Below are positions 34,981 to 46,619 of a stretch of 60,000 nt of DNA, one piece after another. Within the stretch, counting starts at the first letter, position 1; each line of letters starts with the position of its first letter. Below the pieces are notes generated by a model. The model was not told the origin of the DNA and did no database searches. It worked only from the letters and a program-made list of their open reading frames with translations. Position numbers and translations under genes: made by a program. Source of the stretch: Symsagittifera roscoffensis (taxonomy: Eukaryota; Xenacoelomorpha; Acoela; Convolutidae); NCBI RefSeq assembly GCF_963678635.1, contig NC_087068.1, positions 3,350,001 through 3,410,000 of the forward strand, written 5' to 3'.

Positions 34981-35458
34981 GGTCAATTGGAAAATATTTC
35001 ATAAAGAAAAATCATTAGAAAAAAAAGAAAAAAATTGTTTAAAAAATTCAAAGGTTTCAAGTTTCAAACATTTTTTCAATTTTTTTGAAGAAACTCTTTG
35101 AATATTGAATGCCAAATTGACTCCAAAAACTCCAAATAAAAAATAAGTCAATTGGAAAACATTTCATAAAGAAAAATCAGTAGAAAAAAAAAGAAAAAAA
35201 TTGCTAAAAAAATTCAAAGGTTTCAAGTTTCAAACATTTTTTCAATTTTTTTGAAGAAACTCTTTGAATATTGAATGCCAAATTGACTCTTAAAACTCCA
35301 AATAAAAAATAGGTCAATTGGAAAACATTTCATAAAGAAAAATCAGTAGAAAAAAATGTTAAAAAAATTCAAAGGTTTCAAGTTTCAAACATTTTTTCAA
35401 TTTTTTTTGAAGAAACTCTTTGAATATTGAATGCCAAATTGACGCTAAAAACTCCAAA
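34981..35458. repeat. Tandem repeat, ~165-bp unit, 2.9 copies
   Basis: GTCAATTGGAAAAnATTTCA starts units at 34982, 35147 and 35313, spacing 165 and 166 bp. Copies are nearly identical apart from A-run lengths and a 10-20-bp deletion in the third. It lies in the first visible intron of the PRDM9-like gene. Confidence 0.9.
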
Positions 35459-35731
35459 AATTAATTTTATTCAAGTAAAACTAAGTTTTCACGGATTAAA
35501 TTAAGCATAAATAAGCTATAGTAAGCCTGCTAAGAAACTAAGAAACACCCGAATACAAAGTTCATCCATATTTTTAAAATAATCGGAACAACAAGGTGAT
35601 TATTCAAAGCCTATTTGGAATAAGTTTTTGGGCTCAATTTCATCAAAATTTTTTGAAATGGTTGACTCTGAATTCGAGACTTTTTAAAAGCTAATAAATT
35701 TGTTAATAATAATATTCAAAGATTAAATTAC

Positions 35732-35860
35732 CTTTGCGAATGGGTGATTGGATGACTTACTGCCATCCATCGGGAGCAGAAATGACTGATTGCTCCCCTC
35801 TTCTAAAACGAAGGGCCGATTACACAATTCATCTCCAGCAGAACTCTTTGCAATTAATGT
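35732..35860 (-). CDS. PRDM9-like gene, possible exon 1 or upstream exon
   Basis: The open frame TLIAKSSAGDELCNRP..FVLEEGSNQSFLLP then MDGSKSSNHPFAK ends at a good donor AAAG|GTAATT (GT 35731-35730) in phase 0, matching the phase-0 acceptor of the exon at 34345. An ATG at its MDGSK could be the start codon. Alternatively the exon continues upstream: a further frame ending LFNEVQSDVE at a GAG|GTTAGT donor (36045) is also phase 0. No KRAB-type domain is recognisable. With this exon the five-exon model is 2067 nt, exactly 689 codons including the stop. Confidence 0.45.
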
Positions 35861-36109
35861 CTCTTCGTGAAATTAAACCCTTCTCGATGACTGCCACGTA
35901 TCTTACAGTCACTTAGAAAGATAAGTGAAACGAGATATCCCAGACAGACTGGATAGCCTTTGATAGTATCTGTGAGTCACAAAAACTCCAATTATAATTA
36001 ACACTAAGAATAATTACTTCTGTGGAACACCTCTTGCAACTAACCTCAACGTCTGATTGAACTTCATTAAACAAGTAGAGTAACTTTAATTTTCGAAACA
36101 AACTAAAGC

Positions 36110-36430
36110 ATTGAGTCTCATGCTTTTCATTTTATAGTCAGCCGGCCTAGTTTCCGGTTGCATGAAGTTCTTAAGCAGGGGCAAAACAGCAGTTCGCCGT
36201 GATGAGCTGTAAGCTCGTATATTGGTCCTTTCCCTCGTAGATAAATGATCTTACTAAGATTTTTTTATCTAGATTTCCAGATTTGGCTCCAATAAAATTG
36301 ACATAGTCATTTTTAGAGTAATTTAAAAAATGTGGTCTTATTCCGTCTTAATTTGATTTGGAGTTTTCTTCCGTCCATTGAGTTTTCACTTTTCTCACGA
36401 TTATTGCTGACTCATTTTTTTGGAAAAAAT
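36110..36430. other. No gene seen
   Basis: AT-rich. Only short frames without recognisable content. Confidence 0.3.
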
Positions 36431-36438
36431 GATTCTAT

Positions 36439-36790
36439 CCAGTAGCGGATTTAGAGGATCTAAACTGACAAGGTTCTCTGTTATACTATTTTGATATATC
36501 CCTTTTTGGAGTAAATTTTTCTAAAGGCGCTTAAAACCCCAATATATAATAATTTTCAGGAGGGAGCGCGCGCCGAAAAACGCAATTTTTTTAGTCAACA
36601 ATTTCCAAATAATTTCAAGACACGCTTTTTTGGGCCTGTTTTTCGAAGCTTTGCTGGCGGCGCAGAAAATATGGTCAAAAACGAAAGTTTTTATAACGTT
36701 ATGGGAGAGCTCAGAAAATCACTTTGGTCGACCTATGAAAAAGGTCGAATAAAAGGTCGACCTAGAAAAAAAGGCCGCAGTCTAGTTTTT
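36439..36790. mobile_element. Decayed copy of the hAT-type MITE family
   Basis: Shares with 23065-23502 the start GCGGATTTAG, then TTTTCTAAAGGCGC, GGAGCGCGCGCCnAAAAACGC, GGGAGAGCTC and TTTGGTCGACCTA in the same order. Ends and target duplication are lost. Confidence 0.7.
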
Positions 36791-37659
36791 GGAATTTATT
36801 GTGTGAAAAACATATACTCCTGCAATTTTGGTTCAGTAACCATCGGTAATATTATCATGGTTCCCGCACATTAGGATCAATTCTGAAAAGTATAATGGTA
36901 AAACCGAGCCAAACATTTTCTTGCACAAAAAATTTGGCAAAGTTTTACTTCTTTGATCCAGACGACAATTTTTTTTCGTAGATAAAACAGTTTTTGTTAT
37001 TTTGATCTCTCAATATTATTTGGAGGCATTATTTTCTTAAACTTGGGGTATAAATTATATGGTCTAAAATTCCATTGGGGTCAAAAAATTCTTGTGCGGG
37101 TAGGGTCTATGAAAAAGCCAATTTATTTGCGGGGGGTCCCGACAATTGAGCAGTGCAGAGTAACTTGGAAACAGACTGCAAAAATTGTATAAATTAGGTT
37201 TGAACGAAGATCTCTTAAGAAAGCTTAAAAAATCAAATGCCAGGTTGCAGTAGCCTTGTTAAGCAAAAAAATCAACAAAATTCAATTTCAAATAATATAT
37301 ATTGTTTAACAAAAAATATATAACAAATTGATTTCAGGTCTAGTTACGACCTTCTGTTAAACAGGAACCCAAAAAACACTGAAAAAAACCTGAATTAAAA
37401 CAAAACAAATATTATCCTAAATACGAAAGCCCTGTTTCAGTGCAAGCAGCAGAATGTTTCCAAAAGGCATGAAGAAAAACGGCCAAATAAGTTTTCGCTT
37501 TTAGCATCGACATCTACTGTTGTTCTTTTTTTTTCAGGAAAAAACGATTGAATTAGTTTGAAAAACTGCAAAATTTGATTTCATGATAGCTAATATAATG
37601 TACAATAGCGGAACAATTAACAATGTCTTTTATCTTGTCTTTAGCCCATTTCGTGTCAT

Positions 37660-38260
37660 TTTGTCTCAAAAACGACCAATTTTTCTCGACACATTGAATC
37701 TTTTTCAAAATTTGTGGGATCCAAATGAATACCAACAGGGTTTTCATATGGTACCCGACTTGACCCCCAAGAAGATTTCCTCAAGGCACTTAAAATTGGG
37801 CGAAAAAGAGACAACCTACTCCTTGTGCCATTTAATATAAAAATCGGAGGAAAAATCAGACCAATTTTTCTCGACTATGAAATTTCTGATTATTTTTGGG
37901 AAAAAAGACACAACCAACAGACTTTAATTAGGATACAAAACTTGAATCCTTCTAAGATTTCCTTGAGAAATCTAAAACTGGGATACAGAACACACCCAAC
38001 ACCATTCAGAAGGTGCCTATTTCAGATGCCTCAGTAAACTATCGCAGGGGTCAAAAGTTGTATCATTCTCAGGAAACGTCAAGTGCTACGCGCAAGGCAA
38101 CCTGCTTTTATTGCTTAGTTTAATTTTTACTTCTTTCATGACTCAGGTTTCGTTCTGCTTTTGTATTAGTTTCAGGAAAGTTCAGTCGTTCATCGGAAAA
38201 TTTCAAAACATCTAGAATAACGGGTGAAATTCAGACCAAACTTTCTCGACAGAAACTTTC
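37660..38260. repeat. Degenerate tandem array, ~185-bp unit
   Basis: GACCAATTTTTCTCGAC occurs at 37674 and 37859, and GACCAAACTTTCTCGAC at 38234: spacing 185 and 375 (two units). CCTCAAGGCACTTAAAAnTGGG and CCTTGAGAAATCTAAAACTGGG sit at the same place in adjacent units. Confidence 0.65.
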
Positions 38261-38779
38261 TTCATTGAATTTTCATTGGAATCCAAATCACGACCATTAG
38301 GGCTTTTTTATGATACCACACTTACCTGCAGAAGATATTATTGACGCCATAAAAACGAACGAAAAAAAAACACTACGCCCTAGTGACTTAAAATAACGCA
38401 AAAAAAAAAAACAGAAATGTGAATAAAACTTCCATCAGAATTATTTTGCTTTAAAAAAATCAGAACTCAACCTCAAATCAGCAGAAAGCTCTCATTCTTC
38501 ATTCAGTACTTGAAGCAAAGCCCGAACCATATTGAACAAAAAATGTTACATATTACCTACAAACAACGTACTGTCAGCAGATACTGGAAAAAATTACTTT
38601 TTGCAACAATAATTTCCAAAAAAAATAATTTTTTTTTCAGCGTTATCTATTATATATTGAAATGCGGGCTGCACTATCTCGCCACGTTAAAGCTTTTTCA
38701 ATTTATTATTATGTTTCACGAAAGAATTTTTTCACGTTTCAGCTATACCGTATATTGCAAAATTTAAGAACTTTTTTCA

Positions 38780-39590
38780 ATTCTCCAGTTAAAATTCAGT
38801 GCTTATTTTGCCAATCTGAGTGCAATTGATTGTTGTCAGAGTACTCTCAATCTTGCCTCCAATATAAATAATAAATTCATTTTAATTTTTCAGAATCTTG
38901 CCTCTAAATATAAATAATAAATTCATTTTAATTTTTCAGAAAACTTGGAACAAAAAAATTATTTCAAGTTGAATTTCCCAACCTGGTAGTTGGGCACTCT
39001 GGGGTTACTCTCAGGAGTTCAAAACTGGAAGTCTTGCGTTTAAAGGCGACTGCTCAAATGCTCTTTGTTTTACGAGATGTGACGTTTGGTATGTCTTTTC
39101 TTAAAAATTGTTCCAAGCATTGAGATATAAAAAATTTCACAAAATTTGAAATTCCATCTCTAGAAAGAGAATCTATCAAGTGTACTCCCAGGAATTGCAA
39201 ATTTTTCTTCCAAATATGACTAATCAAATATGACTAATCCTTGTAGTTTTTGAGATGACGTTTTTAGTGATTTTTTCAAAAAATTTCAGAAAATTTAATT
39301 TGCTTTTCAAAAGGTGAAGTTCCTGAAACTGTAGTTGAGGGCTGTCAGGGTACTCTCAGGGTTGCAAATCTTGCCTCAAAATAGGTCTCAAATATTTGTA
39401 GTTTTACCGTTTACGACGTTTTTTTGTAATTTTTTCAAAAACTTTTTAGAAAACTTGAATAACTTTTTTTTTGCAAAATTTGAAATTACCAACGCTGTTG
39501 TTGGTTACTGTAAGATTACTCTCAGGAATTGCAAATTTTGTGCTCAAATGCGAGTGATCAATTGCTTATATTTTCCAATTGCTTGAATTT
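38780..39590. repeat. Degenerate tandem array, 164-177-bp unit
   Basis: TACTCTCAGG and variants followed by TTGCAAATnTTGC occur at 38842, 39006, 39183, 39351 and 39517. At 38852-38942 a 45-bp piece with AATATAAATAATAAATTCAT is directly duplicated. Confidence 0.75.
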
Positions 39591-40639
39591 GGTGTAAAAA
39601 CAACAATTTATACTCGCAAAACGGTTCCAATTTCCTGAAAAGTTCAACGAAAAACAATTTGTTTCAAAACAGAAAACCTATCATTTTTTTACAGTTTCTG
39701 TTAACATCCTGCACAACACTTGAAACCATATGGTGCAAAAAATTTTGGAAAAAAAACTTTCGTAAAACAAACTGCCTGCAGATACTTAGAAAAAAATTGG
39801 CAACTTCGCAACTTATAATTTGTTAAAAACGAATGAGTAACTTAAGTTATTTGCATCCTTGTTCCACCACTGATTATAAAAAAAATAACCTATCAAAAAG
39901 AAAAGAAGCGTATTTTTTTCTCCATTGGAGATAAATTATCAGCGTAAATTTATTAGATTGATTAAATTGAGCTTAGTTTAAATCCAAAATTGATAAGCCG
40001 CACTCAGATTTCAGGCTATCAAAAATTAATATAAAGGAAATTACATACTATCGTTTCAAAAAGATAACATACTACATTCGAATTACTGCTGTTAACTATG
40101 GACAAAATAGTGAACGACATAACACCAAACAAAGATTAAGCATTGCCACTGACTAAGAACTCGAGCAAAAAATCATATGATTTTGTCAGATGATTTTTAT
40201 GAATTATGATTTTTAAATCGACCGAATAAATATTGCAAAATATGTGCAAAAACAAAACACCATAATTTTTTTATCCACAAAAAAAATTAGAATATATGAT
40301 GCCCTTTACCACGTTTCAGATCTGATTAAACAACTCAAGGCAAGCTTTTGGCCATGAAGAGAGCCAAAAGTGATAACGTTAAAGTAAGAAGCCGAAAAAA
40401 ACCAAACTTGCTCCAGAAGATAAATATTGACAGAGAGGCGAGGCTGAGCTTCGAACCAATTGCGATACAAAACAAAATCCAAAAAAACAAGATCTTTCAA
40501 AACGAATAAAGCTATTTTTGAAACGAAAAACAAGCCAAAACAAAAGAATGTTCAATTCGCATCGAAAGAAAACTTACCAAGCGGTAACAAAGCCGACAAC
40601 ACCTTCGCAGAAACCCTTTAAGCTGAAAAAAAATCAACA

Positions 40640-41100
40640 AGACTTTTTAAAAACTTATCAAGTCCCCCTCAACCCAACACACACCCACGCAATTTATTCG
40701 CCCGCCAAACTAAACAATATGATGCCACTAAGCCAATAAAAAATAGACCGAAACCTACTAAGCCTGAAAAAAGGAAAAACAAACAAAAAAAGCAAAAAAT
40801 AATGCCAAAAAGTTTAAGACTAATAAGTAGTTATTAAGTCCCTATCACCCTCAAAGCACACACAAAAACAATTTTCGCTACTCGAACAATGCAATATGAT
40901 GATACTCAACCGAAACATTTTGGGCCGAAATATTTTTTAGCCGAAGAAGTAATAAAATAAAAAAAGCAGACAATAAATCAAAACAAATTAGACTACTTTA
41001 AAGTTATTGAGTCCCCCTCGCCCTCAAAACACACACATACAAACAAAAAACTTTTTCGCTCGTCGAGCGAGGCAATATGCGGCCACTAAGCCGATATAGT
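40640..41100. repeat. Tandem repeat, ~175-bp unit, three copies
   Basis: AGTCCCCCTC..CAAAACACACAC followed by TTTTCGCTCGnCGA and CAATATGnnGCCACTAAGCCGA starts at 40661, 40837 and 41010, spacing 176 and 173 bp. Confidence 0.75.
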
Positions 41101-41600
41101 ATAGTCCGAAAATTATCAAGCAGAAAAAAAGAAAAGGAAAAAAGTGAAATTTTAATAAATCGGGTTCGAACAGAGCCATATTTAAAATCCCAACAAGCAC
41201 AAACAAATATCTGTAGCAGTAAATTGGTTATCTGTAGCGGAAAATTGGTTGCTAAGAAGATTCAAGGAAATAAGTCCAGATGAGAAGCGTCCTGTGAACA
41301 AGGTTGTTTATGGGAAAAATGTCTAGTACCCGATTGCAATACCCTTGCTTATCGCAAAGGTAATGAAAGTTGATGAACTCGAAGTTGAGAAACCAAGAAG
41401 TTTATTAATTTGTTTGAAAATTTACTACTTGAGCTTCAGAAAAACCACATCACTTGAAAATCTAGGACTTTTCTATGATAGACATATTAAAATTAACCCA
41501 ATTTTAAAAAGCAGGCTCAGTGTAGTTTCTGCATTGACAAACTAGAAATCGAGCTTCATTTACTTGAAATTTTTAGTTGTTGATGATCGTGCTTGCTGTT

Positions 41601-41800
41601 NNNNNNNNNNNNNNNNNNNNNNNNNNNNNNNNNNNNNNNNNNNNNNNNNNNNNNNNNNNNNNNNNNNNNNNNNNNNNNNNNNNNNNNNNNNNNNNNNNNN
41701 NNNNNNNNNNNNNNNNNNNNNNNNNNNNNNNNNNNNNNNNNNNNNNNNNNNNNNNNNNNNNNNNNNNNNNNNNNNNNNNNNNNNNNNNNNNNNNNNNNNN
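41601..41800. other. Assembly gap (200 N)
   Basis: Exactly 200 undefined bases; frames crossing it have no meaning. Confidence 0.99.
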
Positions 41801-42160
41801 CTTCATTTTTTGCTAGTTTTTCATTGATCCCTTCTCGTTGCTTGTGAGTGAGGAAAACTTTACCCAGTCAAGAAAGATAACTAAAAAAATGAGCGTAACT
41901 TTTAGTCAGAAGCATAAGAACCGTTCTCTGAGATGAGATGAACAGATCGTTAAATGGTCCTTTTCTCGTATAGATAAATCGTGTTAGAATTTTTTTCAAA
42001 TCTAATAGTACAACAAATTATACTTTTTCAACGCTATATCGAGTGGTACCATCGAACATCCTACCTTTCAATTAAGAGGCGGAGATGTAACCACTTCGCC
42101 GCCGCCTGCCTAAAAACAATCTTGATAATAGAGAGCATCCTCGCTTCTCGAGAAAATTAC

Positions 42161-42922
42161 CAGGGTCGAGGTGCTTACTTTAAGTTTTGACTTTCAAAGT
42201 CGAGCATATGTCAGTGCTTGACCAAAAATGGTTGAGACATTGGGTTTGCGTCGAGCACAAACTCGAAACACACCTCGAGTATGTATGAACTATATTATCA
42301 ATATTTGGTCGAACAAAGTCGACATATACTGCGATCACGATGGATCTAGAGTTTCCGCGAGGGGGCGGATTTTCAAAAAAAATTCGACATTTTATCGACC
42401 TTTTTCTAGGTCAACCCATTTTATTTTGAGTTCTACCACATCACTATAAAAATCTATTTTTGAATAAATTTTCTGTGCGATATGCAAAATATCAAAAAAG
42501 CCAGAAAAATACAATCAGTTAAAAATTGGAGATCTCAAAAAAGTAAAACAAGTCCTACCTTTGTACTTTTTTGAGATCTTCATTTTTAGCTGACGGCGAA
42601 AAAAGTCAGCTGTAAATCGGAGTCAAAAACAAAGATTTTTTTCGAATATCAGCAGATTTGTTCACGTTTTTGAATCAAATTGAAAACCAGAGTAAAACAA
42701 AAACAATAATAATCTCAAAAATAGAGGATCTCTAGAAAGCATTCAAGTTGCAAATAGCCTAATAGTTTCGTTCTGATAAAAAACATCCTGAGATATTACC
42801 CAGAAAATTTTAATTATAATTTTTAATTTTGATAGCTTATGATAATTGAAAGTCGAAACGAGTCCAAATTTGGTCGAGAAGGTCGAAATATAGTAAGAGC
42901 ACCTCAAATTGGGCTTGGAACT
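42161..42922. repeat. Large imperfect inverted repeat (foldback)
   Basis: The centre is a perfect 16-bp hairpin, AGATCTCAAAAAAGTA at 42530-42545 and its complement at 42564-42579. Outward the arms still match (AATCAGTTAAAAATTGG against its counterpart near 42580-42600), and the outer ends pair loosely (GTCGAGGTGCTTACT near 42164 with AGTAAGAGCACCTC near 42893). The left arm holds an inverted fragment of the hAT-type MITE family (about 42355-42425), which probably came in later. Confidence 0.6.
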
Positions 42923-43339
42923 TCCCCTATAAGTTCCGACCACCTAGTTCTCAGTTTAATCATCTAGAAGTGCAAAAGCTAAGGTTAAAATAACTTTAAA
43001 TCTATCAACTGAGGAGTACAACTAAACTCCATTTGATCAAATGTTTCTTGACAAAACGATCAACGACCATCACTTATTGTCAAGTTGTATAAAATTAAAA
43101 ACATCTTAAATGTCAAGTAAAATTTGGATTTTGCTATGGATGCAATGTTTTATTAAACGCAATGTTTTAGCTTTGTCGAATGCAACTTTAAAAAAAATTT
43201 ATGCTTAACGTTAAAACAGACAAAGAATGTTCTGTAACTTTCAAGTTTTCTTACGTCTGGAACATTCAAGAATTAATTTTGACAAAAAAATTATTTAGAC
43301 AAGATGAAATCAATTCATTTTGAAGGCTAGACAGTATTT

Positions 43340-45540
43340 ATTTTATTTTTCCGAAATTTTGCTTTTCAGATTGATTTCCTTCTGAAACAAGTCAATCAAA
43401 AACAGCAACCTCCTTGCTAGAAAAACTAAATTTTTGCAAACCGATTTGCTCGGTGAATTAGTTCGAATAAACTCTTGAAAAACTTGAAATAATTCAAAGT
43501 TTCACTGCCTGTGTGTCTTGCTTAGCAAAACTGAGATTTCTCGCCAGTCGAATTGCTCTATGAACATTTTGACATGTTTCAGAGACAACTTAACGGTCTA
43601 TGAAGTTTTTATAGCTTGAATAGCTTGTTTACAAAAATTTCAACTTTTCGCTAAACAATTTGAAGTAACATGAAAACATTAATGTTTCAGAGCTAGAAAA
43701 GCTTGCTTAGAAAAACATACGTTTTTCCCTAATCTATTTTTCTCTATAAAAATTGAAACAACTCAAGTTTCATCGCCTGGATAGCTTGCTTAAAAAATCT
43801 GAACTTCAGCCTATTTGCCCTTTGAAACTTCTTGACATTTTTCAAAGTTTCATCACATGAATAGAGTGCTTAGAAAAAGTTTGAAATTCTCGAAATTATT
43901 TCATAGATTGATTCGTTTTGCAGAAAGACTGAATCGTCTTTTAGCAAATTGTTAGAAACCTTCTCTAAGCAATTTTTTTGCAGACCGACACGGTCTATGA
44001 AATAACTAGAAATGTTTCTTAGCTTGGATACAGTGCTGCTTTAAATTATCCGGACAAAATGAACAAAATTTGAATTTTAAAACATGTTGTAAAACATTTT
44101 GTAAAAGACAGACCAACAAAATTTTTGAAGGCTTTAATCTCCAAAAATTTTAGTAAATTGTCTAAAATTAGTTTTTAAGCAAAGATTTAGGGTTTTATAT
44201 AGTAAAAACCTATTTTCTTGATTCTCAAGCAAAAATATTTTCTCTTATACAGGTTTTTGGAGATTTAACTCTTCTGGAACTTTGTTGGGCTGTGTAAGAG
44301 TCTTCTTGTGATATATATTTCTGACCAATTCACAAAGTAGTTTCAGCGTAATTCTTGATTAATTGAAAGCCAAAATGACCCAGAAGAATTTCGAAGAAAA
44401 AATTGCAGCATATTAATTTTGGCAAAATTCTAAGCAACTTTTGTTTTCTTCATTTATTGCCTAATCTTAACCCAAAATGAGAAACACGCGTTTGAAATTC
44501 AAGTTCAGTTCGTTTTGTCCGGCTAATTTAAATCAGCACTGTAGCTTGCTCAGAATAGCTGAAACTTTTTGCGAACCGCTTCGGTCATTGAAATAACTTG
44601 AAGTATTTCAAAGTTTCGTAGCTGGAAACCTTGCTTAAAAATCAACTTTTCGCGAGCTGAAATTTCGGTCTTTAAATAAACTTGAAATTTTTCATGTATT
44701 GAATAGCTTAAGAAGAACTAAATTTTTTTGCCAACAGATTTGCTTCATTAAATAATAGGAATTCCTTTTAGCTTTAAAAGCTTGCTTATAAAAACTAAAT
44801 TTTTTGCAAACGGATTTGCTCTACAAAATAACTTCAAAGTTTCATCGTTTGAATAGCTTGCTTTGATACTTTAAAGGTTTTGCGAGCTTGCAAGAACTTG
44901 ATAGAAAGAATAACGAAATATTTGCTGATTGAAAATTTCTTAGCTGGAGTAGCTTGCTTAGAAAAACTTGAACTTATCGTGTTCAGATTTGGTCTATGAA
45001 GTGAAATATTTGAAGTTTCATTGCTCGAATGGCTCCAAAATAAACAATTTTTTTTTGATATCCAGTTTGCTTGCTATATGAAATACCACGGAATATTTCA
45101 AATTTTATAACAGTAGGTTGCATCGAAAAACTTCATTTTTTGCCATCCGATTCGCTTTATGAAAAACACTCGCTATAAATTTTCATCCAATGTATAGCTT
45201 GCTTAAAAAACTAACAAAAACTGGTTCACTCCATGATGTGGCTTTGAAATATTTAAATATTCCATAGCTAGAATAGCTTGCTAAGAAACTCTTGAACTCA
45301 TCGCAAACTGGTTCGGTCAATGAAAAAACTTACAAAATTTGAAGCTTCATCGCTTAATTGGCTTCAATGAAAAAAGTAAACTTTTCGTCATCTCATTCGC
45401 TACATGAAATAGCTTAGAATATCTCGAAGATTCATATCTGGAGTAGCTTGCTTAGAAAGTTTTTAACTTTGCGCCATCTGATTTGATCATGAAAGAACTT
45501 AAATCGTTTTAAAGCTTCATAGATTGATTCCGGCGGAAAA
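43340..45540. repeat. Degenerate tandem array, ~85-90-bp unit
   Basis: The order GATTTGCTCTATGAAATAAC, TTGAAATATTTCAAAGTTTC, ATnGCTTGAATAGC, TTGCTTAGAAAAACT, AACTTTTCGCAAACC recurs at least twenty times with strong divergence. It is interrupted by the foldback element at 44031-44541. Confidence 0.75.
44031..44541. mobile_element. Second copy of the TA-flanked foldback element, 511 bp
   Basis: Starts CAGTGCTGCTTTAAATTA and ends with the complement, flanked by TA at 44029-44030 and 44542-44543. It shares CCGGACAAAATGAAC and GTTGGGCTnnGTAAG phrases with 23586-24313, but it is shorter and its arms are more diverged. It is inserted in the ~88-bp tandem array. Confidence 0.82.
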
Positions 45541-45933
45541 ACTGCGTTTTCGGCAGCAAAAGAATGTTTTTCGGCAATAATCAGTTTTTTCTGAACTCTT
45601 ACTTAAGTTGTAATTTTAGTTGTTAACAATTTCAGTTTTGACTAACGTTCTTCTCTAAAATGGGGGACAGTTCAAAATGCGGTCAAGTAAAACAGAAAAC
45701 TTTGCCTGGAAAACAACATTAAACTAGCCTAGATCTCAAAAGGGGATATCTAATTCAATCTACTTAGTCTAAATCGATCTAATTAGTCTAGAAAAATCAT
45801 TTGATACCAAAATCTAACTAATATTGTACGCTATTAACAGGATAAACTAGCTATTCGGTTTTAAAATTTTTCTCCAGCAGTATATTCAGCGCGCTTGTTT
45901 GAAATGAATACTCTATGCGGAAATAGTTATCAG

Positions 45934-46151
45934 AATTAATACATGCTTCGGGAGGACATTCTACGTTAGGTCACTTAGGGGAGGAAATTGTTCGGCTGAT
46001 ACCATAAAAGCAAAGACTACAGCTAGTAGTCTATTACTTGGATTACATCATCCAGTACATTCCACCGATGATAAAAGTAAAAGTGTAACTGGTATTGTAC
46101 AACAACTATTGTCACTTTCAAAACGATTGTCATCCCACGTTGAAAAAGTTT
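45934..46151 (+). CDS. Unidentified gene, upstream exon (possible)
   Basis: An open frame after a TGA near 45904, entered by a possible acceptor GTTATCAG|A, reads TCFGRTFYVRSLRGGNCSAD then SLLLGLHHPVHSTDDKSKSV and IVQQLLSLSKRLSSHVEKV. It ends at T|GTAATCC (GT 46152-46153) in phase 1, which fits the next exon. Composition is coding-like. I recognise no domain. The upstream boundary is uncertain. Confidence 0.45.
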
Positions 46152-46195
46152 GTAATCCTTTTAAAATTCATTGCTAATTATTGGAATATTTTTAG

Positions 46196-46611
46196 CTCCA
46201 AAGAACATGCTTTACGTAGTCGATGCTCAAAAATCACTCTGGCGCTCAACCAGAAAGTATGGTTTAGTAGCCGGACTGGACCAACCGTCGGCTAATTTGA
46301 CTTTCATCTTAGAAGACAGCTACAACATCAATCTGCAAGTCCTTGACTTCAAAAGGAACCAGCACTTGATTCTCTTTCACTGCAGAGAACGGTATGGAGG
46401 ATACCTGAAAGTTAGGTTCACCTTCAAAATGATGTGGGTTCTCTCACGTTACCCGAATATGTCTTCAGCGGAACTGAACGAGTTGCTGAAAACTGCAGAC
46501 GAAAGAGCCAAGGTCAAAAAGTCCAGAGTTCAGAGGAGTCGCACGGGCTCCTGTGGGACTCCAAAATCTTCCCTGTATAATATTGCACGTCAAAATGGTT
46601 TTAAAATATGA
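46196..46611 (+). CDS. Unidentified gene, terminal exon
   Basis: The acceptor AATATTTTTAG|CTCCAAAG opens a frame of 138 codons to a TGA at 46609-46611. It reads KNMLYVVDAQKSLWRSTRKY, then SANLTFILEDSYNINLQVLD and LFHCRERYGGYLKVRFTFKM, a pattern of alternating hydrophobic residues that suggests beta strands, followed by a helical SSAELNELLKTADERAKVKK segment and a basic tail (RVQRSRTGS). No family is recognised. With the upstream exon the intron would be only 44 bp, with a TGCTAAT branch-point-like sequence. Compared with flanking DNA the region is G+C-rich and uninterrupted, so it is probably a real gene. Confidence 0.6.
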
Positions 46612-46619
46612 AATCAATT

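Noticed and set aside
41564-41847. Four frames crossing the N run
   Set aside because: They consist almost entirely of undefined bases.
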